Of a DNA stretch of 7,515 nt, positions 1-5,747 are shown piece by piece. The stretch is from Giesbergeria sp. (GTDB lineage Bacteria > Pseudomonadota > Gammaproteobacteria > Burkholderiales > Burkholderiaceae_C), in the NCBI GenBank assembly GCA_030690515.1, contig JAUYGP010000573.1, forward strand, positions 1 to 7,515. The letters are read 5' to 3'. Each line of letters starts with the position of its first letter. The first letter of the stretch is position 1. Below the pieces are notes generated by a model that ran no database searches, was not told where the DNA came from, and was given only the letters and a program-made list of their open reading frames with translations. Both the position numbers and the translations under genes were made by a program.

Positions 1-205
1 AGAGGCCGGTGAATTGCGATGCTCTGAGGGGGTTTCTCTCCTTGTTTCCTCGGGTACAGAGCGGTTGGAAAGCTGATAGGCTGATTCCCATACTTGGTTA
101 CAACGTGGCAGCAAGGTCTTTTCTAGGGCCCGTTGTTTTCAACTGAATGCGCTGCACCGCCCTGAGTGCAGGTTTAAATCGGACTGCCGCCCTCATCGCC
201 TTGGT
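1..205. other. Non-coding leader upstream of the diguanylate cyclase
   Basis: I see no convincing gene here; any upstream gene must end near or before the window edge. A weak sigma-70-like pair (TTGGAA at 65-70 and CATACT at 89-94, 18-base spacing, four of six matches each) could be a promoter for the downstream gene. A small perfect inverted repeat (CTGCAC at 152-157, GTGCAG at 166-171, 8-base loop) lies in the likely 5' untranslated region. It has no T-tract after it, so it does not look like an intrinsic terminator. I recognise no riboswitch consensus. Confidence 0.4.
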
Positions 206-1525
206 ATGAAACCCGCCAGCTTTTCAGCCTCTTCTTCTGTCAGCTCGCTGGCCTTGGGACTTCCGGACAGCGTTGTGCTGGACGTGATCACGCGCGACTC
301 CGGGGGAACGGTGGCGCTGATCAATCGCGAGTTGCAGGTGGTCTACTGCAACGACGAATACGCACGATGGTTTGCAACCACCGCAGACCAGATCGTGGGC
401 AAGACGATCATTGATCTCTACGGCGCAGCTGACAGCGTGCGCTTCATGCCCTTTGTCGAGCGGGTGCTGTCGGGCGAGCGCATGGAGTACCAGCGCCTGC
501 TGCACAACCCCTATGGAGCAGAGGAATGGCGCACCATCTGCCTGACACCGGCGCGCAATGCCCACGGCGAAATTGCCGGTTTCATCACCTGTGCCATTGA
601 TGTGCACGAACTGCAGGTCACCATGAGCGCCCTGAGGGTCGCCAACCAACGCCTTTCCTCGCACATGGACAACAGCCCGCTGGCGGTGCTGGAGATGGAC
701 CAGGAGCTGCGCCTGCTGCACTGCTCGGAGCGCGCCGTACAACTCATGGGCTGGGCGTCGGAGTCATCGCTCCATGGGCGATATCTGCCGGATTTGTTGC
801 AGACGCGGGATGCTCGCCTGAACCAGGCCTTGCAGCGCCTGCAACAAGGACTTGAAGGGCAAAACCGCGCAGAAACCTGTTTTGTGCGCCAGGATGGCGC
901 CGAAATCCATGCGGAGTGGTTCAACTCGGCATTGACCGATACGCAAGGGCACGTCACTTCTGTCATGGCGTTGGTGCAGGATGTATCGGATCGGGTACAG
1001 GTTGCGCGCCAGCAGCAATACGTGGCGAACCACGATGCACTCACGGGCTTGTACAACCGTTCTGCATTTCAGGAGCAGTTGGCGCTTTCACTGGAACGTG
1101 TTCGGTGCCACGGCGGGGCGGTCGCGTTGCTCTTCATCGATCTCGATGGTTTCAAGCGCATCAATGATGAGCAGGGCCACCAGGCGGGCGATGAGGTGCT
1201 GCGCATCGTTGCGCAGCGGCTGGCGAGTGCTGTGCGCGACGGCGATACCGTCGCGCGCCTGGGGGGGGACGAATTCCTGGTCATGCTCGACAGCGACCTG
1301 ACGTCCCATGAGCCCCACGTCATCGGGCACCGCATCATCGAGGCACTCAACCAGCCCATGGTGGTCGATGGAGTCAACCTGTGCGTTGGGGCCAGCATTG
1401 GCGTGGCCGTGCACCCGCCCATGGCGGGCGAAATTGACGTGCTGATGGGTGCGGCCGACCAAGCAATGTATGCCGCCAAGCGCGACGGCAAAGGACGCCT
1501 GCGCTACGCCGAAGTACCCGCCTGA
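206..1525 (+). CDS. PAS-PAS-GGDEF diguanylate cyclase
   Basis: This 439-residue protein should make the second messenger cyclic di-GMP from two GTP in the cytoplasm. Two PAS-type sensory domains (about residues 22-134 and 152-264) precede a GGDEF domain (about 271-436), which opens with the usual linker motif ANHDALTGLYNR at 274-285. The active-site GGDEF is intact at 353-357. Metal- and guanine-binding positions are present in FIDLDGFKRIND (D312, N320) and GHQAGD (D329). An RxxD inhibitory site (R344-D347) sits exactly five residues before GGDEF, so product feedback inhibition is predicted. No signal peptide, membrane helix or EAL domain is seen. The ligand of the PAS domains cannot be read from sequence; no haem- or flavin-specific signature was recognised. 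The ATG at 206 has no clear Shine-Dalgarno sequence, so the exact start is less certain than the product. The 3' end overlaps the convergent oxidoreductase gene by 22 bases. Confidence 0.93.
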   Translation: MKPASFSASSSVSSLALGLPDSVVLDVITRDSGGTVALINRELQVVYCNDEYARWFATTADQIVGKTIIDLYGAADSVRFMPFVERVLSGERMEYQRLLHNPYGAEEWRTICLTPARNAHGEIAGFITCAIDVHELQVTMSALRVANQRLSSHMDNSPLAVLEMDQELRLLHCSERAVQLMGWASESSLHGRYLPDLLQTRDARLNQALQRLQQGLEGQNRAETCFVRQDGAEIHAEWFNSALTDTQGHVTSVMALVQDVSDRVQVARQQQYVANHDALTGLYNRSAFQEQLALSLERVRCHGGAVALLFIDLDGFKRINDEQGHQAGDEVLRIVAQRLASAVRDGDTVARLGGDEFLVMLDSDLTSHEPHVIGHRIIEALNQPMVVDGVNLCVGASIGVAVHPPMAGEIDVLMGAADQAMYAAKRDGKGRLRYAEVPA

Positions 1526-3009
1526 GCGTTGTCCTCCTGGTGGTCCGGCAGCGCGATGCTCTGCTGGAAGCAAAAGAAGTTTCCAGGGTCGTACCTCGCC
1601 TTGACACGCTGCAGGGCAGGGTAGGCTGCGCCCCAATAAGCGTGGCTGAAATCCTGCAGGCGGCTGTCCGGGTAGTTCTGGTACACATGCCCATTGAGGA
1701 ACGGGCGTACCAGCTGCATGAATCGGTCGAGCCAGGCCTCCATTTCGATGCGCTCTTGCGGGTTGCGCCAGAACACGTCCACCACCAGATCGGCGTCCAC
1801 GTTGCGGTGGATGAAGGCGCTGCCGTCCACCGGGTAGCGGTTGATGGCGCCGCCATAGGGCTCCAGGTAGGCGAGGGACCAGGGGTTGGGCGAGGTGCCG
1901 AAAAAATCGACGATGCTTTGCCACTGCGCCTGTGTGAGGGGCTCGCTGATGTAGCCACAGGCCTTGGTTTCGCAAATGCCCTCGGGAAGGGCGTCGGGCA
2001 GCGTGTAGGGATGGTCTTCGAGCCAGACGTTCATGTCCGGATAGGTGCCTATCTTGCTGACCAGCAACTGAGCGCCGGGGAGGGCGAGCAAGGGTGCAAT
2101 GGCCTGCATGCCTGCCTCGGCTGTGCCGCAGAACATGCCCTGTGCCATGTATACCGGTTGCCCGTTCAGAATGCCCAGGTTCATCATGTAGCCCAGGGCA
2201 TCCGGGGCCCCTGTACGCATGTACTGCTTTTGCAGCAGTTCCAGCGCTGGCGCAGCACTGGCAGCGTTCCAGCCAATGGACCAGGCCCACACTTGGTCGA
2301 GCGGCAGCATGCGGTAGGTCACCTGCAGCAATACGCCGAAGTTGCCCCCGGTGCCGCCCCGCATCGCCCAGTACAGCAGGGGGTTTTCGCTTGCGCTGGC
2401 GGTGACGATGCGTCCGTCGGCCAACGCCACGCGCATGGATTCGACCAGGTCGCTCTGGATGCCAAACGCGCGGGAGGTGTAGCCGTAGCCCCCGCCCTGT
2501 ACAAAGCCGCCCACGCACACGCTGCCACAGGCCCCGGTGGGGACATGCCAGCCGGTGTGGTTCATTGCGGCGTTGAAATGGTCGAAATCGGTTCCGGGCA
2601 GCACATGCACGCGCTGGGCAGGGCGGTCGAGCACCACGCCGCGCATCTCGCTCAGGTCCACCACCATGCCGTCGTTCACCGAGTAGCCAGCCGTGCTGTG
2701 CCCGCCGCAGCGCACCGCCACCCATAACTTATAGCGGTGTGCGACTGCAATGCATTCCAGTACATCGTTCTCGCAGATGCAGTACACGATGAGCTGTGGA
2801 AAAGCCTGAAACGCGGGGTTGGACTCCTGGCGCGCCGCGTCATAGCCTGGGCTGGAAGGCAGTACTACGCGTCCCGCCAGCGTCGCTTCCAAGTGGGCCA
2901 CGGCCTCCCATGGCATGGCATGGGAGGCCGCCTGGCGGGAAGCCAGGGACCGGAAATGCGCCACGCGGGCGTCCTTGGCGAGGCGGGCAGGGCTTTTGCG
3001 ATGGGCCAT
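1504..3009 (-). CDS. FAD-binding oxidoreductase, berberine-bridge-enzyme-like
   Basis: A 501-residue flavoenzyme of the PCMH-type FAD-binding / berberine-bridge family; members oxidise sugars, aromatic alcohols or alkaloid- and polyketide-like compounds. The FAD domain covers about residues 45-235. H104 in RCGGHSTAGYS and C161 in PTGACGSV match the two positions that bind FAD covalently in bicovalent members such as glucooligosaccharide oxidase. G-rich VGGFVQGGGYG follows at 166-176. The C-terminal BBE segment is at about 440-485, with YQNYPD (443-448, containing the likely catalytic tyrosine region) and YDPGNFF. V164 occupies the position whose small side chain is associated with oxygen use in this family, so an oxidase is inferred. 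No signal peptide is seen, so it is probably cytoplasmic; the substrate is unknown. The frame stays open far upstream, but ATG at 3009 is chosen because GGAG lies eight bases before it and family homology begins shortly after. Length is normal for the family. Confidence 0.9.
   Translation of the reverse strand: MAHRKSPARLAKDARVAHFRSLASRQAASHAMPWEAVAHLEATLAGRVVLPSSPGYDAARQESNPAFQAFPQLIVYCICENDVLECIAVAHRYKLWVAVRCGGHSTAGYSVNDGMVVDLSEMRGVVLDRPAQRVHVLPGTDFDHFNAAMNHTGWHVPTGACGSVCVGGFVQGGGYGYTSRAFGIQSDLVESMRVALADGRIVTASASENPLLYWAMRGGTGGNFGVLLQVTYRMLPLDQVWAWSIGWNAASAAPALELLQKQYMRTGAPDALGYMMNLGILNGQPVYMAQGMFCGTAEAGMQAIAPLLALPGAQLLVSKIGTYPDMNVWLEDHPYTLPDALPEGICETKACGYISEPLTQAQWQSIVDFFGTSPNPWSLAYLEPYGGAINRYPVDGSAFIHRNVDADLVVDVFWRNPQERIEMEAWLDRFMQLVRPFLNGHVYQNYPDSRLQDFSHAYWGAAYPALQRVKARYDPGNFFCFQQSIALPDHQEDNAQAGTSA
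2901..2930. repeat. Perfect 12-bp inverted repeat with 6-base loop
   Basis: CGGCCTCCCATG at 2901-2912 is the exact reverse complement of CATGGGAGGCCG at 2919-2930, with loop GCATGG at 2913-2918. It lies inside the oxidoreductase coding region, over codons about 27-37. The stem is GC-rich and would form a stable hairpin in the mRNA about 80-110 bases after the start codon. With a 2-base bulge, a further four base pairs outside the stem are possible. No T-tract follows, so it is not a classical terminator. Confidence 0.85.
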
Positions 3010-3017
3010 GGGGCTTG

Positions 3018-3021
3018 CTCC
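3018..3021 (-). promoter_or_regulatory. Ribosome binding site of the FAD oxidoreductase
   Basis: On the minus strand GGAG sits eight bases before the ATG that ends at 3009. It decides this start among several possible ones in a frame that remains open for another 163 codons upstream, where it merely runs antisense to uppP. Confidence 0.65.
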
Positions 3022-3162
3022 AAAAAACCTACGGTGTAACGCAAAGCCCACTCTTTGTGCAAGTGAGTCGCCATGGCGCGTGGCGCCTGCGGAACCGGAT
3101 TTCGTGCCTGTGCGCCGGGCGGGACGGGATAATCCACGCTTTTCACCAAGCCGCAAGGCCCG
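3022..3162. promoter_or_regulatory. Divergent intergenic region with overlapping dyads
   Basis: This stretch separates the oxidoreductase (-) from uppP (+) and must hold both promoters unless transcription enters from further away. It contains a 10-bp perfect palindrome CGCCATGGCG at 3069-3078, overlapped by GGCGC-GTG-GCGCC at 3075-3087; either could be an operator or simply GC-rich chance. GATAAT at 3128-3133 resembles a -10 element for uppP, but no good -35 hexamer lies 16-18 bases before it. I found no convincing promoter for the minus-strand gene. Confidence 0.3.
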
Positions 3163-3167
3163 AAGGA
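3163..3167 (+). promoter_or_regulatory. Ribosome binding site of uppP
   Basis: AAGGA ends seven bases before the GTG at 3175. It supports the GTG start over the later in-frame ATG at 3208 (codon 12), which would remove the conserved beginning of the first membrane segment. Confidence 0.7.
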
Positions 3168-3174
3168 CGCAAGC

Positions 3175-3999
3175 GTGGACACAATTTTGCTGCTCAAGGC
3201 AGCCATCATGGGTGTGGTCGAGGGGTTGACCGAGTTTTTGCCCATCTCCTCCACGGGCCACCTCATTCTGGCGGGCGCGCTGCTCGGTTTCGATGACGAC
3301 AAGGCCAAGGTGTTTGACATTGCCATCCAGACCGGCGCTATCTTCGCCGTCATCCTGGTGTATTGGCAAAAGATTCGCGACACCCTGGTCGCGTTGCCCA
3401 GTTCGCGGCAGGCGCAGCGCTTTGCGCTCAATGTGCTGATTGGTTTCTTGCCCGCCGTCGTGTTGGGCCTGGCGTTTGGCAAGGTGATCAAGGAGCATCT
3501 GTTCACCCCGGTGGTGGTGGCCAGCACCTTCATTCTGGGCGGTTTCATCATTTTGTGGGCCGAGCGGCGCTCACCCGTCGCCACGCGGGTGACGTCGGTG
3601 GACGACATGTCGCCGCTGGATGCGCTCAAGGTGGGCCTGGTGCAGTGCCTGGCCATGGTGCCGGGCACCAGCCGAAGCGGCGCCACCATCATTGGCGGCA
3701 TGCTGCTGGGGCTGTCGCGCAAGGCGGCCACCGACTATTCGTTTTTTCTGGCCATGCCTACCTTGATTGGCGCGGGTGTCTACAGCCTGTACAAAGAGCG
3801 TGCGCTGCTGTCTGTGGGCGATGCACCGCTGTTTGCGGTCGGTTTGCTATTTTCCTTTTTGAGTGCCTGGATTTGCGTGCGCTGGTTGCTGCGATACATC
3901 AGCAGCCATAGCTTTGTGCCCTTTGCCTGGTACCGCATCGTGTTTGGTGTGCTCGTTCTTATTACAGCGGGCATGGGCTGGGTGCGCTGGGAAGGCTGA
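3175..3999 (+). CDS. uppP: Undecaprenyl-diphosphatase UppP (BacA)
   Basis: An integral inner-membrane enzyme that removes a phosphate from undecaprenyl diphosphate, regenerating the lipid carrier for peptidoglycan and other surface polymers; extra copies give bacitracin resistance in known cases. The 274 residues, typical family length, show the two family signatures: EGLTEFLPISSTGH at 16-29 (E16, E20, S26 and H29 match the catalytic glutamates, serine and histidine) and PGTSRSG at 163-169 (R167 is the phosphate-binding arginine). Hydrophobic segments run through the protein, for example about 50-64, 84-100, 112-128, 215-235 and 250-268. Translation starts at GTG, supported by AAGGA seven bases upstream. 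The mipA-like gene follows after 11 bases, suggesting co-transcription. Both signatures are complete, so function is very likely. Confidence 0.97.
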   Translation: MDTILLLKAAIMGVVEGLTEFLPISSTGHLILAGALLGFDDDKAKVFDIAIQTGAIFAVILVYWQKIRDTLVALPSSRQAQRFALNVLIGFLPAVVLGLAFGKVIKEHLFTPVVVASTFILGGFIILWAERRSPVATRVTSVDDMSPLDALKVGLVQCLAMVPGTSRSGATIIGGMLLGLSRKAATDYSFFLAMPTLIGAGVYSLYKERALLSVGDAPLFAVGLLFSFLSAWICVRWLLRYISSHSFVPFAWYRIVFGVLVLITAGMGWVRWEG

Positions 4000-4010
4000 T
4001 AATCGTTCGC

Positions 4011-4859
4011 ATGAATCTATTTGCCTTTCGCCCTGGCCGCCCGCTTGCCGTTGCCTTGCTGCTGGTGCTTCCCCTGGCCGCAACGGCCCAACTGCGGCCC
4101 GTGCCTGCCCAAGAGACTGAGACGGGCTACACCTGGGCACTGGGCGCCTATGTGGCCAACGGCCCCAGCTACCCGGGCAGCGCAGAGCGCAGCACCGGTG
4201 TGCGCCCTGTCCTTGGCCTGGAGGTCGGGCGCTACACCATCAGCTCGGGCGGCGGCGGTTCGCTGCTCGATTTTGACCTGGATACCCGCGATTCCGGGCT
4301 GACCGCCCGCCTGTTTGAATGGGACAACTTTCGCCTGAGTGCCGGCCTGCGCCTCGATGGTGGCCGCAAGGGTGAGGGCGACCCCATCCTGAGCGGCCTG
4401 CCTGATGTGGATCGCACTCTGCGTGGACGCCTGAGCGCAATTTATACCTTTCCAGAGTACCTGTCGCTGCGCAGTACGCTGAACCAGGACCTGCTGGGCC
4501 ATGGGGGCGGAGCCACGCTGCAGACGTCGGCGCGCTACGAATTTCGCATCAGCGACCGTACCGAAATTTCGCTGGGGGCTGGCTTCACCCTGGCGGATGC
4601 CACCTACATGCGCAGTTATATGGGCGTGCCGGTGGGCGCTGCTGGTGTGACGACGCCGCTGCCCGCGTACCGGCCTGGCAGTGGCTTGCACAGCACCGAC
4701 GTGGGGCTGGAAATCAAGACCGCCGTGGCTGGGCGCTGGGTGGTGTTTGGCGGCGTGCGTTACCAGCAGTTGCGTGGTGACGCGCGGCGCAGCCCGCTGG
4801 CCGTCAAACCCGACAGTTACGGGGTGTCGTTCGGGCTGGCCTACCGCTGCTGCCGCTGA
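4011..4859 (+). CDS. MipA/OmpV-family outer-membrane protein
   Basis: A 282-residue predicted outer-membrane beta-barrel. Residues 1-26 look like a signal peptide (basic start with R7 and R10, hydrophobic core, cleavage after ATA at 24-26). The mature part has family features: YTWALGAYVANGPSYPGS near the beginning, then alternating hydrophobic strands and GLRLDGG, and a closing YGVSFGLAYR. MipA in E. coli is a scaffold linking the lytic transglycosylase MltA to PBP1B; other OmpV-family members have been tied to osmotic or antibiotic responses, so the exact role here is open. It follows uppP by 11 bases, which fits an envelope operon. No Shine-Dalgarno is properly spaced before the ATG; GAAGG at 3991-3995 is 15 bases away, so coupling to uppP translation is possible. 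Oddly, the protein ends in CCR instead of the usual terminal phenylalanine after the last strand. Confidence 0.88.
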   Translation: MNLFAFRPGRPLAVALLLVLPLAATAQLRPVPAQETETGYTWALGAYVANGPSYPGSAERSTGVRPVLGLEVGRYTISSGGGGSLLDFDLDTRDSGLTARLFEWDNFRLSAGLRLDGGRKGEGDPILSGLPDVDRTLRGRLSAIYTFPEYLSLRSTLNQDLLGHGGGATLQTSARYEFRISDRTEISLGAGFTLADATYMRSYMGVPVGAAGVTTPLPAYRPGSGLHSTDVGLEIKTAVAGRWVVFGGVRYQQLRGDARRSPLAVKPDSYGVSFGLAYRCCR

Positions 4860-4904
4860 CAGCGTAAGCAACGCAGCGCAAGCTGGTTTAACAGTGCCGC
4901 GCGT
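4860..4904. other. Convergent gap between the MipA-like gene and the hydrolase
   Basis: Only 45 bases separate the two stop codons. No stem-loop followed by a T-tract is visible on either strand, so an intrinsic terminator cannot be supported; termination may be Rho-dependent. Confidence 0.5.
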
Positions 4905-5723
4905 TCAATCCGAACCGGTCAGCGAGGCCAGGTTGAGCAGCGAGGCCTCGATGGCGGCGGCGGTTACCTTCGGTTTTTCCATCGGAAAGAGGTGGCTGCC
5001 ATCGAGCATGGAAATTCGGCCCTGGGTGATGCGCTGCACCAGCGCCATGCCTGCCTGCTTAAGTTCTGCTGACCCCCGCCCGCCGATGAACGCGGCCGGG
5101 CAACGCAGAGGGAGTTTGCGTAGCAGGCTGTCCAGGTGGTGCGGCATGGTGTTGTAGATGGCCGTTTCCACAGCGCGGTCAAAAGCCAGCACGCGGCGGT
5201 CATCTTCATCGTAAAGGCCATGGGTCACGTAGTCACGCAGCACCTGTGGGTCCCAGCGGGCGAAGGCTTTTTTCTTGTGGAAGTGCTCGAAGGCCTCTTC
5301 GGTGCTGGCCCAGCTGTTGCGGCGCAGGCGACTCACGCGGCCGGGGGACACCGAACCCACCACCTGGGTGCGCTTGGCCATGCCCACCGTGGTGGCACGC
5401 CAGCCGCTGATCAGGGGCGAGTCAACCATCAGCACGCCGCGTGCCAGTTCGGGGTGCATGGCGGCGGTCATCACGCTCAGAATGCCGCCCAGCGAATGGC
5501 CCACGAGGTACACCGGGCCGCCCGAGGTGCGTACCTGTTCGGCGGCAAACTCGGCCAGCTGCTCCACCAGGTGCGGCCAGTTGTTGGTGACAGGAAAGCG
5601 CGGGTCGTGGCCAAAGCGGTCTACCGCGCTGACATCGAACCCGCGCTGGCGCAGGTGGTCAAAAAGCACGCTGTAGGTGCCCGAGGGAAAGCTGTTTCCG
5701 TGGGAGAAAACGATTTTTGTCAT
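4905..5723 (-). CDS. Alpha/beta hydrolase
   Basis: A 272-residue cytoplasmic alpha/beta-hydrolase-fold enzyme of unknown substrate. SHGNSFP at 7-13 forms the likely oxyanion loop after the first core strand. GHSLGG at 75-80 is the nucleophile elbow with S77. GSHLFPMEKP at 242-251 supplies the likely catalytic H244. At the usual place of the acid (FIGGRGSAE, 212-220) there is no aspartate; D101 at the end of the next strand (LMVDSP) is a plausible substitute, as some family members place the acid there. There is no signal peptide or membrane segment. The gene begins 24 bases after the stop of the Anbu gene on the same strand, so the two are probably co-transcribed. No Shine-Dalgarno precedes the ATG; instead a short hairpin (CCATT at 5725-5729, AATGG at 5736-5740) fills that position. 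The product could be an esterase, a lactonase or similar. Confidence 0.88.
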   Translation of the reverse strand: MTKIVFSHGNSFPSGTYSVLFDHLRQRGFDVSAVDRFGHDPRFPVTNNWPHLVEQLAEFAAEQVRTSGGPVYLVGHSLGGILSVMTAAMHPELARGVLMVDSPLISGWRATTVGMAKRTQVVGSVSPGRVSRLRRNSWASTEEAFEHFHKKKAFARWDPQVLRDYVTHGLYDEDDRRVLAFDRAVETAIYNTMPHHLDSLLRKLPLRCPAAFIGGRGSAELKQAGMALVQRITQGRISMLDGSHLFPMEKPKVTAAAIEASLLNLASLTGSD

Positions 5724-5747
5724 GCCATTTGAATGAATGGACCGCGC

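Noticed and set aside
152..171. Inverted repeat before the cyclase as a terminator or c-di-GMP riboswitch
   Set aside because: The stem is only 6 bp with no T-tract, and I see no riboswitch consensus around it.
1540..2727. Long plus-strand open frame (395 codons) opposite the oxidoreductase
   Set aside because: It lies antisense to a clear flavoenzyme, has no recognisable domain and is explained by GC-rich third codon positions keeping the opposite strand free of stops.
3010..3498. N-terminal extension of the oxidoreductase by 163 residues
   Set aside because: The extra part is antisense to uppP and low in family character, while ATG at 3009 has a well-placed GGAG and gives the normal family length.
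4017..4871. Minus-strand open frame opposite the MipA-like gene
   Set aside because: There is no signal peptide or domain, and the plus strand encodes a signal peptide and barrel pattern.
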